Positions 1 to 7,418 are shown, counted from the first letter of the stretch. The stretch is DNA of 33,592 bases from an uncultured Clostridia bacterium (GCA_947570515.1 CANOUM010000002.1:1-33592); one strand, 5' to 3'. Notes: generated by a model not told the origin, from the sequence alone. Program-made: numbers and translations.

Positions 1-181
1 TATCATCTACGTTGCAGCCAAGAGCAAGACATATCTTTTCGATACTATCTAAAGATATATACTGATCACGCCTTAGTCGGGTCAGAATATTAGCGCTGAA
101 ACCAGCTTTTTCCTTCAATTCAGCGGTCTGAATATCCCGATCTATGAGTAAGTGAAATAATTTTTTATATGTTACAGCCAT
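1..181 (-). CDS. XRE/Cro-type helix-turn-helix regulator, 3' end outside window
   Basis: About 60 residues are readable before the window edge. The frame starts MAVTYKKLFHLLIDRDIQTA and contains a helix-turn-helix of the small Cro/YozG type (AELKEKAGFSANILTRLRRD), followed by the usual second helix ending CLALGCNVDD. Such proteins are about 70 residues long, so only a few C-terminal residues are likely missing. The ATG has a strong GGAGGACT ribosome site directly upstream and a promoter at 216-244. Its target is unknown; proteins of this type often control themselves or a neighbouring membrane protein gene, and that neighbour would lie outside the window. Confidence 0.8.
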   Translation of the reverse strand, partial: MAVTYKKLFHLLIDRDIQTAELKEKAGFSANILTRLRRDQYISLDSIEKICLALGCNVDD

Positions 182-215
182 ATAGTCCTCCTTACTATGA
201 CAATCACTACCGGAT

Positions 216-244
216 AGTATATCACGAAAATGTGAAAAATTCAA
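216..244 (-). promoter_or_regulatory. Promoter of the XRE regulator
   Basis: On the minus strand there is TTGAAT, a 17-base spacer and TATACT, ending about 35 bases before the ATG at 181. Confidence 0.65.
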
Positions 245-270
245 TTTATCGTTATAGAGATTATAAACTG

Positions 271-309
271 TAAAAAAGCTCGATGTAAGTTGTTGTTACA
301 TCGAGCTTT
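271..309 (-). terminator. Intrinsic terminator after the DUF4180 gene
   Basis: A perfect 14-bp stem (275-288 with 296-309) closes a 7-base loop and is followed on the minus strand by a run of T. It lies about 45 bases beyond the stop of the DUF4180 gene. Confidence 0.85.
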
Positions 310-353
310 CAGTTCTATAGATGTGCGAATTTATCATATTGAGTGCAGCATCT

Positions 354-722
354 TTACTTATATCTCGCCAATTGATCGACAGCCAACTCCGCAGTCGGCT
401 GAAAGTAAATATCCTTTCCTCTATTGCTTTCATACATAAAATCCTTTAACGGCTTACTGGTATATTTCGAGAAGTCGCCATATATAGCAAACCTCACACC
501 ATAGTTGACAAATTTCTGCAGTATTTCTCCCGCCAGACATGTGCTCAAGACAAAGAAATCATTTACGATAGCTTCTTTGTTTACGGCAATATTTGTGCAG
601 CCCGTTTCGTATTTTACTGTCATAATTAAGTCTAATGCCGACTGTACATCTGTAATCAACAGCTCTTTACTGCTTATAACTGCAACTTCTGTATTATTTT
701 TCTTTATAATTTCTGTTTTCAT
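354..722 (-). CDS. DUF4180 domain protein
   Basis: This 122-residue protein resembles the DUF4180 family: a short alpha/beta domain with VISSKELLITDVQSALDLI near the start, then NKEAIVNDFFVLSTCLAGEI, RFAIYGDFSKY and FMYESNRGKDIYF. The ATG at 722 is chosen because GGAGGCAGAAA lies just before it; an upstream ATG at 755 overlaps the TetR gene and lacks such a site. It begins 13 bases after the stop of the TetR gene, so the two are probably one transcript. The function is not established, and pairing with a TetR gene is the only functional clue here. It shows no membrane segment or signal peptide. Confidence 0.75.
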   Translation of the reverse strand: MKTEIIKKNNTEVAVISSKELLITDVQSALDLIMTVKYETGCTNIAVNKEAIVNDFFVLSTCLAGEILQKFVNYGVRFAIYGDFSKYTSKPLKDFMYESNRGKDIYFQPTAELAVDQLARYK

Positions 723-735
723 TTTCTGCCTCCTG

Positions 736-1314
736 CTATTCATACAAATTGTCAATTAAATGATCAACCATAAAATCAAACGTTTTGATGTGATTGTATG
801 GCTGAATATCCTTATTTTTGATACTCATAATTAAAGAATAAATCACTGACATGGCCAAATCCGCATCAACCTTGAATTTTAAATCCGCTTGATCTAAAAA
901 AAGCTGTTGACTCATACGATTGGATTCCTCTATTTTTTTCTTCTGTTCCTCTGATATCTTATTGATCAAAATTATAAAATCCGCACTGTCTGAATTATAC
1001 AAAAAATTATTTTTATCATATTCCCGATAAATAAGCTTTAATGCTTCCGCAATGCCATTCTTATCTCTTTGATTTTTGATTACTTCCGCTGCTGCATTAT
1101 AAATTTGCTCTTGCACTAAGCACAAAACTTCACCAAAGAGAGCTTCTTTTGATTCAAAAAACAGATAAAACGCTCCCTTCGAAATACCCGCTTGTCTACA
1201 AAGCTCATCCACACTTGTTTTCTTATATCCATACCGCGTCCAGCTCTGTTTGCAAGCGTCCTTCAAATTTTTCCTGATGTTTTCTTTTTCTCGTTCTGTA
1301 AAACCACGCGCCAT
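736..1314 (-). CDS. TetR/AcrR family transcriptional regulator
   Basis: The 192-residue protein has the typical N-terminal TetR DNA-binding domain at about residues 12-60, including TSVDELCRQAGISKGAFYLF and ESKEALFGEV. The C-terminal part is helical and presumably binds a ligand, which cannot be predicted. The ATG at 1314 has GAGGGG upstream. The gene lies first in a two-gene unit with the DUF4180 gene. A dyad at 1329-1356 overlaps its transcription start, which fits autorepression, as is common for this family. No efflux pump gene sits next to it, unlike many AcrR-type pairs. Confidence 0.9.
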   Translation of the reverse strand: MARGFTEREKENIRKNLKDACKQSWTRYGYKKTSVDELCRQAGISKGAFYLFFESKEALFGEVLCLVQEQIYNAAAEVIKNQRDKNGIAEALKLIYREYDKNNFLYNSDSADFIILINKISEEQKKKIEESNRMSQQLFLDQADLKFKVDADLAMSVIYSLIMSIKNKDIQPYNHIKTFDFMVDHLIDNLYE

Positions 1315-1328
1315 ATTATTTTCCCCTC

Positions 1329-1356
1329 TATGACTTAAAATACTAAATCAGTCATA
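1329..1356. promoter_or_regulatory. Candidate TetR operator
   Basis: Inverted repeat TATGACT (1329-1335) and AGTCATA (1350-1356) with a 14-base spacer. It lies between the -10 element and the ribosome site of the TetR gene, where a repressor would block transcription. Confidence 0.55.
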
Positions 1357-1359
1357 TAT

Positions 1360-1388
1360 ATGTTATCATTGAATACTTCAAAAGTCAA
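1360..1388 (-). promoter_or_regulatory. Promoter of the TetR-DUF4180 unit
   Basis: Minus-strand TTGACT, 17 bases, TAACAT. It also runs back to back with the ldh terminator just to its right. Confidence 0.55.
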
Positions 1389-1424
1389 GAGCAACCCAGC
1401 CAAGACCTTTCCAAAACAATTCCA

Positions 1425-1457
1425 CAAAAAAGCGGCAGAGATTTCTCTCTGCCGCTT
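1425..1457 (-). terminator. Intrinsic terminator of ldh
   Basis: An 11-bp perfect stem (1431-1441 with 1446-1456) with a 4-base loop, followed on the minus strand by six T. It lies about 30 bases past the ldh stop. Confidence 0.9.
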
Positions 1458-1483
1458 GCTTCCATACCTGATGCTACTGCCAC

Positions 1484-2437
1484 TCAGATTTTCAGCTGAT
1501 CATAAAATTCCCGCAATGTGCGGGAAGAGCGCTGAAGCTCGGCAACTTCCTCCGCTGTCAGTTTCAGATTCAAAATACTCCTCACCCCCGACCGGTTGAT
1601 GAATGCCGGAAGTCCCAAATAGATATCCTCTGTTCCATACCATCCACTGCTCCTTACCGATACAGTCAGCACGCTGTTTTCATCATTGAAAATTGCCTTT
1701 GTAATCCGTACCAAAGCCATGCCAATGCCATAATAAGTGGCCTTTTTTGCTGCAATAATCTTTTGTGCGGAAGTACGCACCTGCTCCTCGATTCCCTGCA
1801 GATCACAGAAATGACACTGCTCCTCATATTCCTCACAGATATCCAGCACCGATTTGGTAGCCACCATCGCCTGTGACCAGGGTACAAACTCAGAATCTCC
1901 ATGTTCTCCGATCACGTAAGCATGCACATTGCGCGGATCCACTCTAAAATATTCACCGATCATATAACGAAGCCGCGCGCTGTCCAGCGTTGTACCGCTG
2001 CCAATCACACGCTGCGCCGGGAAGCCGGAAATATCATGAATGATCTGCGTAATGATATCTACCGGATTGGTTGCTGTTAAAAAAATCCCCTGAAACCCAG
2101 AGGCAACAATGGGTTCTATAATGCTGCGCAGCACTTTAGCATTACGCTGTAAAAGGTCCAATCTGGATTCGCCGGGTTTTTGCGCCACGCCGGCGCAGAT
2201 CACTACCAGATCCGCATCCTGACAGTCAGCATATTCGCCTGCGCGAATTTTCATATGAGAGAGCGCAAACGGAATACCATGACTGAGATCCATGGCTTCT
2301 CCTTCGGCCTTCGTTTTATCAATATCAATTAAGATAAGCTCGTTACAAATTGGCTGGTTGATCAGCGCATAGGCATAGCTCATGCCGACCATACCCGTTC
2401 CAACCAGCACTACTTTTCGTTGATCATTGATCATCAT
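1484..2437 (-). CDS. ldh: L-lactate dehydrogenase
   Basis: The enzyme reduces pyruvate to L-lactate with NADH in the cytoplasm. The 317-residue length is normal. The NAD-binding glycine motif GTGMVG is near residue 13 and an acidic residue ends the second strand (LILIDID). AGVAQKPGESR carries the substrate-loop Gln that marks lactate rather than malate specificity, followed by the conserved Arg. ATNPVDI and the catalytic His motif GEHGDS are intact. Two adjacent ATG codons occur; the first (2437) is 8 bases from AGGAG. The gene has its own terminator and no operon partner. Its base composition is less AT-rich than the genes to its right, so it may be an older resident than the debris beside it. 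Confidence 0.96.
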   Translation of the reverse strand: MMINDQRKVVLVGTGMVGMSYAYALINQPICNELILIDIDKTKAEGEAMDLSHGIPFALSHMKIRAGEYADCQDADLVVICAGVAQKPGESRLDLLQRNAKVLRSIIEPIVASGFQGIFLTATNPVDIITQIIHDISGFPAQRVIGSGTTLDSARLRYMIGEYFRVDPRNVHAYVIGEHGDSEFVPWSQAMVATKSVLDICEEYEEQCHFCDLQGIEEQVRTSAQKIIAAKKATYYGIGMALVRITKAIFNDENSVLTVSVRSSGWYGTEDIYLGLPAFINRSGVRSILNLKLTAEEVAELQRSSRTLREFYDQLKI

Positions 2438-2843
2438 GATAGCATCTCCTTTTTAAAATAGACGGTTAAGTTCTATTGTGTACAGCCTGCTATCATTTAT
2501 CCCTGCGACAAGATTAATTTAAAAAATCGAGTTTACATGTACGCAATCATCTGTTGCCGTGACAGATAAAAAGTATTCTAATCATAAAATTTTCCTTTCT
2601 CAAAATGCCCGAAAACGCCATGTTTTGGCACGTTTTGCCGACTGTGCCGGCTCTAGAAAAATTGTTAAGAATTTCACGGAAAAGCAAAGCGGGGCAAAAT
2701 ATGGCAAGTTGAAGCCGTGAAACCTAGTAAAATCGTAGTAGGAATTGAGAGCCTTTACTACTGCGGTATTTTAGCATAAATTCATTCTTTTGATATAGAT
2801 AAGACCACAAAAACATCCTGCCACGAGACAGAACATTATTTTT
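2438..2843. other. Gene-free stretch with phosphatase gene remnant and long leader
   Basis: No complete gene is visible in these about 400 bases. They hold the remnant at 2547-2585 and, upstream of it on the minus strand, a 54-codon open frame without a start codon (2603-2764, stop TGA at 2600-2602). I did not find a convincing promoter for ldh here, although one must be present. Confidence 0.6.
2547..2585 (-). pseudogene. Orphan 5' end of a low-molecular-weight protein tyrosine phosphatase gene
   Basis: An ATG at 2585, preceded by GAAAGG, opens a frame reading MIRILFICHGNR and then a TGA stop. The first eleven residues match the start of low-molecular-weight protein tyrosine phosphatases, where the P-loop continues CxxxxCRS. 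Here the frame leaves the family exactly inside the P-loop after HGN, and no other part of the gene is found nearby. This is therefore a scar, not a working gene. It could result from a deletion or from an element that integrated within the 5' end of such a gene. Confidence 0.65.
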
Positions 2844-3317
2844 TTATTTTCTCGAACCGATGGTTTTCTCAAAATAGTCTAGAATAAATTTTCTGCCATA
2901 TTTGGCTTCAACCTGGGCAGTGATAAAAATAGTAAGTTTATCCAGCGATCTTATCAATGCCACATATAATCTATTCTTCGTTGTTGTATCATCTCTTTTT
3001 CCACCAAACAAATATGCTGCTAAATCTGTTGATTTCATAACACTTACAGCAGCAGGCATTACAATTTGCTCAAATACACTCTGCTTTAATGTAATAACTC
3101 CCTTGATATTTTCTGTATTGAGCAATTCCTCTCTAAACTTACAGGACGACATCCCAAACAGCAGGGCAGCATGACCTAAGATAAAAGATACGCTAAAGTC
3201 ACCATCCGAGCTTGTAACATTATACTTACGCAAATATAATTTGTTTTTCTCAGCAATGACGATGGAAATATCCGCAATCAGATAACCAAAGGATTTGCGA
3301 ATAGGGCCGTTCTCCAT
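2844..3317 (-). CDS. Unknown protein with a C-terminal SF1 helicase motif VI-like stretch
   Basis: From the ATG at 3317 the protein has 157 residues. Near the C-terminus KNRLYVALIRSLDKL resembles motif VI of UvrD-like superfamily 1 helicases, but no Walker A or other helicase motif is present, so this could be a helicase fragment or a different family. The ATG at 3317 has no good ribosome site. The same frame stays open upstream past 3407, where GGAGG (3415-3419) sits 7 bases before an ATA and 10 before an ATT codon. The real start is thus likely a non-standard or mutated codon at 3402-3407, giving about 187 residues. The gene follows the Fic gene directly, so the two look translationally linked. 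Confidence 0.5.
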   Translation of the reverse strand: MENGPIRKSFGYLIADISIVIAEKNKLYLRKYNVTSSDGDFSVSFILGHAALLFGMSSCKFREELLNTENIKGVITLKQSVFEQIVMPAAVSVMKSTDLAAYLFGGKRDDTTTKNRLYVALIRSLDKLTIFITAQVEAKYGRKFILDYFEKTIGSRK

Positions 3318-3420
3318 CAGATCTCTTTTGTGCAGGGAACTGTTACCATATTCTTTTAGTGCAAAACAGATTAACTCTGATATATTTGTGTCAAGATTTG
3401 AAATTATTGATATTCCTCCA

Positions 3421-4308
3421 TCAATACTGGATTCTAAAATAGTCCAAATAAGCTTTATATTTATCTTGTGCAGTCAGACAGGTATCCGTTAGATAGCCTT
3501 TTTCATTATTCCATTCTTTCAATCCACGGTAGTAGAATATCTTCAGATTATCTTCAATGATGAATGGAACAATATTATATTTTAGACATTCCTTAAACAT
3601 AATCAATCTGCCTACACGACCATTACCGTCCTGAAACGGATGAATCTGTTCAAACTTCACATGGAAATCCAAAATGTCATCAAAAGTTTTCTCTTCTTTA
3701 GCGTTATATTCCTTCAGCAGCGCTTTCATCTTATTGGCAACTTCTTCCGGAAGGGCTGTTTCCATGCCACCAACCTCATTTGGCAATTTCTTATAAGCTC
3801 CTACTGCAAACCAGTCTTTTCTGGAATCGCTGGTTCCGCTTTTTAATGTCTGATGAAGCTCCTTAATAAGCTTCTCCGTTAAAGCTGATTTTGCATGATC
3901 AATGATCTGATCAATACAGCAGAAATGATTTGCGGTTTCAATCACATCGTCCACATTGAGAACTTCATTTTCTACTCCAATGGTATTGGTCTCAAAAATA
4001 TATCTGGTCTGATCGTGAGTCAGTCGGCTGCCTTCCATATGATTGGAATTATATGTCAGATCAATCTGCGTTTTATGATAAATCCCGCCCGGATATTTAC
4101 TTTTTTTCTCCTCCTGCAAAACATCCAGCAAAGTAGGCTGTTCTTTTCTCTTGTTGGAACGCTCCGGCTTTTTGGCAGCTTCCGGAATATTCCAAGTCTT
4201 GCCGGTAAGAAATGCACCGTTTACTCTCCCTTGGGCACAGTAATTCCTCACACTCCGCTCCGATATATTCCATTTTTTAGCCATTTCATTTACTGAAAGA
4301 TATCGCAT
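3421..4308 (-). CDS. Fic family protein with N-terminal helix-turn-helix
   Basis: Fic proteins usually transfer AMP from ATP to a hydroxyl side chain of a target protein. This 295-residue protein has an N-terminal MerR/excisionase-like helix-turn-helix (about residues 1-45: VNEMAKKWNISERSVRNYC), a linker, then a Fic domain. The catalytic motif HPFQDGNGRVGR is intact. An inhibitory-type motif, SNHMEG, lies before the core, as in class II Fic proteins, so the enzyme is probably held inactive by its own N-terminal helix. The ATG has GGAGGAA upstream. The gene lies 66 bases after a broken second Fic gene and directly before the gene at 2844. Target and role are unknown; regulatory, toxin or defence roles are all possible. 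Confidence 0.9.
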   Translation of the reverse strand: MRYLSVNEMAKKWNISERSVRNYCAQGRVNGAFLTGKTWNIPEAAKKPERSNKRKEQPTLLDVLQEEKKSKYPGGIYHKTQIDLTYNSNHMEGSRLTHDQTRYIFETNTIGVENEVLNVDDVIETANHFCCIDQIIDHAKSALTEKLIKELHQTLKSGTSDSRKDWFAVGAYKKLPNEVGGMETALPEEVANKMKALLKEYNAKEEKTFDDILDFHVKFEQIHPFQDGNGRVGRLIMFKECLKYNIVPFIIEDNLKIFYYRGLKEWNNEKGYLTDTCLTAQDKYKAYLDYFRIQY

Positions 4309-4374
4309 ATTTCCTCCATATCAATTCTGTCAAAATTTTCCGAGTTAAAACAATTTTAAACCAGTACCATCGCT

Positions 4375-4978
4375 TTACTTTTCTCTTAGTTCTTCCGTTT
4401 TGAAAACATAATAGCCTTCATAATAATAGCTTTGATCAATCCCCTTTCTATAAATCTCAAAGTCATGAATATGGTCCGTCAACGCATTTTTTTAAAGGAA
4501 CTTAATTTCAATATCTTTAATCGGACTCTGCTCCATGGCCAGAAGATAATCCTCTTTATCCATCTTGCTCCAATCCACCACATAGACGATTTCTTTCTTC
4601 AGTGTCAGATCAAGCCAGATTCTTGTACTTCTTCCATTGCCTTCCCTGAATGGGTGGGCTACAGTCATTTCCACATATTTTTCAATGATCTCATCAAAAG
4701 TTGACTGAGGCATTTTATCAATACTTTGTAATGCCGCTTTCAGATACATCAGAGGCACAAACCTGAAATTTGCTTTGGACAGATTCACCTCGCGAATTTT
4801 ACCGGCAAAATCATAAATCTCATCAAATAAATATTTATGAATGACCGCAAGACTTTCGTACGTTCCTGGCTCCAGTTTTTCCAGAAATCCGTTTTCAAAC
4901 ATTCCTATGGCTTTTTGCTTACTGATCTGCTCTTGCCAATTCTGCTGAATCAGTAATACCCAGTTTATTTTCAAGCAT
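4375..4978 (-). pseudogene. Broken class III (NmFic-like) Fic gene
   Basis: The central frame encodes a compact Fic domain with YDFAGKIRE, the motif HPFREGNGRSTR and IWLDLTLKKE, much like Neisseria meningitidis NmFic. It is damaged twice. The expected N-terminus (ATG at 4978, GAGG upstream, MLENKLGITDSAELAR) is in a different frame from the core, so an indel lies around 4920-4940. A TAA at 4492-4494 stops the core after DIEIKFL. Beyond it, the same frame runs another 38 codons to a TAA at 4375 and encodes GIDQSYYYEGYY, the SxxxEG autoinhibitory helix of class III Fic proteins. The longest uninterrupted frame (5052-4492) begins with residues that do not fit the family. I call it a pseudogene, although a shortened protein lacking inhibition cannot be excluded. 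Confidence 0.8.
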
Positions 4979-5032
4979 ATCTTAGCCTCGCATCCATCCA
5001 CATTTTGATCATAAAACATCATATTTATAGTT

Positions 5033-5062
5033 ATTATATCACATATCGGCAATAAAATTCAA
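5033..5062 (-). promoter_or_regulatory. Promoter of the broken Fic gene
   Basis: Minus-strand TTGAAT, 18 bases, TATAAT, ending about 55 bases before the ATG at 4978. Confidence 0.6.
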
Positions 5063-5097
5063 ATATTCATTGGTTTTTATATATTATTATTGCCGAT
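5045..5097. repeat. 11-bp inverted repeat spanning the Fic promoter
   Basis: ATCGGCAATAA (5045-5055) and TTATTGCCGAT (5087-5097) are exact inverted copies 31 bases apart. One copy sits in the -35/-10 spacer and the other upstream of -35, as expected of an operator pair for a regulator. It could also be an unrelated element end. Confidence 0.55.
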
Positions 5098-5121
5098 TCC
5101 GGAAGTTTTATATGGGCAATA

Positions 5122-5168
5122 TACAAAAGAACCGAACTTCACAAACAGGTGAAATCCGGTTCTTACTT
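5122..5168. terminator. Strong hairpin, probable bidirectional terminator
   Basis: AAGAACCG...TTCAC pairs with GTGAA...CGGTTCTT (5127-5164). T-rich tracts occur on both sides. It lies between the broken Fic promoter and the transposase remnant. Confidence 0.6.
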
Positions 5169-5290
5169 TTATCAACATACAATTATTCTTTGTCTCTTTG
5201 ATCTCTTTCACAACTTTGTTATCATAGCTTGGCTTCCTCTGTCGTAAAAGTGTCGTAAATTCAGGTTAAATTTCAAAAGAATCCTTGATT

Positions 5291-5638
5291 TTAAGGAGTT
5301 TCAGTACTCAATGCATCACCTGCCGTCGCAGATTTACAGTCACGGATGGTCTCCAAAAGAAATTCCGGGGTATGTTTCCGGCAGTACTGGCTTCCCTTCC
5401 AAGGTAAGCCAGCATCGGGGCATAACCGTCACAGCCCTTGTAGGTACGGGACACACCTTCCCTTTCGCAATTGCAATCGCCAGTAACACTTGACCAGAAA
5501 AGCATCATAGGTCTAAAACACGACACACTACCATTACTGCACTGGCCTTGAATATTGTGCTGTCAAACCCGGAAAATGCTCACTGAAAATGATACATTTA
5601 ACCTCAAATAAGATGTCTATATGTTTAATCTTTTTCAT
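5291..5638 (-). pseudogene. IS1380-like transposase remnant
   Basis: Pieces of one transposase are spread over several frames. The N-terminus starts at 5638 (MKKIKHIDIL, then FSEHFPGLTAQYSRPVQ and a stop). A middle piece reads EGVSRTYKGCDGYAPMLAYL, typical of IS1380-type DDE transposases, and a C-terminal piece reads KHTPEFLLETIRDC and ends at a TAA at 5291. Intact family members exceed 400 residues, so most of the gene is deleted and the rest is frameshifted. Family assignment is from these motifs only. The start lies 13 bases from the stop of the MerR-methyltransferase gene, so the element may have trimmed that gene. Confidence 0.7.
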
Positions 5639-5651
5639 AAATCAGTATAAT

Positions 5652-6848
5652 CTAAATAGCCAATTCACCCCTGCATTTTTTTGGCGATTTACATATAAAT
5701 ACCCCTGCATCTTTACTTATTATCATCCTTCGTTTTCTTACTTCATTCTTTATAAATTCCTTAAACTCTTCCTTTCTACCGCTAAGAATTTCATTCTGAT
5801 TTCCATGACACGAAAATATATATTCGCATAACAGTTCTCCATCATCAATTTCTAAAAAATCTTCATATTTTTTGTATAAAACTTCTTCAAAATGTTCCCT
5901 TAATATGTTCTCTCCATTCTCAACACCAAATATCTTATATAACTCTATTTCTGATAGATTGATTCGTTCATCAAATGCTTTAGTCAGATCACTTATCTCT
6001 TTCATATGATTTTTACCGTACGTACTACAATAAAACTCTCCATTAGATTTTAATACACGACACATTTCATTTAAAGCTCTTGTAATATCTTTTACATAAA
6101 ATAACATATGATTAGCAATGATCATATCAAACTTGCTACTGCTAAAAGGAATTTCTTCACAATCAAAAACTGAATACTTAAACTTGTATTCTTTCAAATT
6201 ATTCATAGCATCTTGTATCATTCCTGCTGATATATCAGATAATATTATTTCTTTATCATTTAATTGTTCCGCGTCTATAGATTTCCACAACTCTCCGTTG
6301 CCACAACCTATTTCTAAAATACTCTCTACTTTTTTCACTGGTATTTGAGACAATAACCATGCAAACCAACCATGTTTATCCTTCGAAAATCTGGAATGTA
6401 ACTCTATTCTAATTGACAGATTTTCTGAATTTCTATAATTTTCTATTAGTTGATCTTCCATGTTTATTAAATAGATTAAATTAATAATGTCAGTCCATCT
6501 TAAGCTATTATTTGATTCAATTATTCTGTTAGCGTTAATCAATCCTTTCTCTACTAGTTTTAAATTTTCAATTTTTCTACGAATTAATTTAATTTGCAAC
6601 ATAAATAATTCTCTTATTTCATCAGCTGTATTATCCTTAATGAGTTGCTCTATTTCTTTAAGAGAAAATCCTAAATACTTTAATGATAATATTTTTTGTA
6701 GTTTAAAAAAATCATCTTCTGTATAATAATAATGGTTATCAACAGCATTATAAGTCGGTTTTAATAACCCTATATTACTATAATAGCGCACTGTTCTAGT
6801 TGATATATGAGCCTTATTTGCAAATTCTGTCGTAGAATACATTTCCAT
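5652..6848 (-). CDS. MerR-family regulator fused to a SAM-dependent methyltransferase
   Basis: The 398-residue protein begins with a MerR DNA-binding domain (about residues 1-75: TEFANKAHISTRTVRYYSNI, GLLKP, LKYLGFSLKEIEQLI) and a helical linker. It continues with a class I methyltransferase domain from about residue 175, with motif I ILEIGCGNGELW, the acidic LSDIS and later DMIIANHMLFYV. MerR proteins twist promoters with long spacers; the fused domain could sense or modify a small molecule, which is inference. Both 6848 (10 bases from GGAGG) and 6842 (8 bases from GGAGA) are possible starts. The C-terminus meets an IS remnant and may be altered. The gene is strongly AT-rich compared with the core genes, which suggests acquisition. 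Confidence 0.85.
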   Translation of the reverse strand: MEMYSTTEFANKAHISTRTVRYYSNIGLLKPTYNAVDNHYYYTEDDFFKLQKILSLKYLGFSLKEIEQLIKDNTADEIRELFMLQIKLIRRKIENLKLVEKGLINANRIIESNNSLRWTDIINLIYLINMEDQLIENYRNSENLSIRIELHSRFSKDKHGWFAWLLSQIPVKKVESILEIGCGNGELWKSIDAEQLNDKEIILSDISAGMIQDAMNNLKEYKFKYSVFDCEEIPFSSSKFDMIIANHMLFYVKDITRALNEMCRVLKSNGEFYCSTYGKNHMKEISDLTKAFDERINLSEIELYKIFGVENGENILREHFEEVLYKKYEDFLEIDDGELLCEYIFSCHGNQNEILSGRKEEFKEFIKNEVRKRRMIISKDAGVFICKSPKKCRGELAI

Positions 6849-7418
6849 TTTCTCCTTCCTCCCTATTCTCTGATTCTTTTACGATAAAAAATAACTTTCA
6901 TAATTCCATCCGGTTCTTTAGCCGCAGAAAAGATAGAAGGCATTACCTATATCCACGGAAAACTATTCTTGAACGCACAATCTCCCCATATCCGTTTTAC
7001 CAAGACGATAATAACTGCATCGATATTTGAAAATCCGCCAACATTCAGCCTTTTTTAGTATCTTTAACAGGGTTTGCATAAGAATCGCAAAAACTGAGTT
7101 TCCCCTCCAGACACAGATTCCTCAAAATTCGTTCTCAATCAATCGTATGTGAATTATCAAAGTACAGTGAACTGTTCCCTTTATTAAACATCAGACCTCC
7201 AGCCCGCTCTAGCGACATTGCCAACGCGATATAATCGGCAATATTCAAGCAACAATATAATTGAGTGATCGGTTACATCTCAATGGATGACGATTTCCAA
7301 TTTTCCATAATCACAATTTGCTTTACTTAAGAAAATAGGAAATCGTCAAATGATTATTATTCCATTTTTAAAACCCAACGAATATCATGAACAGTAAATT
7401 ACAAAAAAAGTAAAAATC
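6849..7418. other. Gene-free stretch with decayed coding debris and an inverted repeat
   Basis: No complete gene is visible. A minus-strand frame around 7140-7250 encodes ADYIALAMSLERAGGLMF and FDNSHTID but lacks a recognisable start, and a plus-strand frame around 6900-7055 is open without a start. I recognise neither. A long imperfect hairpin lies at 7288-7348. Confidence 0.5.
7288..7348. repeat. Inverted repeat, 17 bp with one mismatch
   Basis: Left arm 7288-7305 pairs with right arm 7331-7348 (outer 11 bp perfect, then one A/A mismatch and 6 more pairs) around a 25-base loop. No T run follows on either strand, so it is not a clear terminator. It lies past the 3' end of the dehydratase gene. 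Confidence 0.6.

Noticed and set aside
2603..2764. A 54-codon open frame as a gene
   Set aside because: It has no start codon and no ribosome site; treated as leader or element sequence.
4492..5052. A continuous 186-residue frame as an intact Fic protein
   Set aside because: Its first about 40 residues do not fit the family, a better start with ribosome site lies in another frame at 4978, and the normal C-terminus follows an in-frame stop.
5311..5493. A plus-strand 60-residue frame
   Set aside because: It lies opposite the transposase remnant, whose motifs are on the minus strand.
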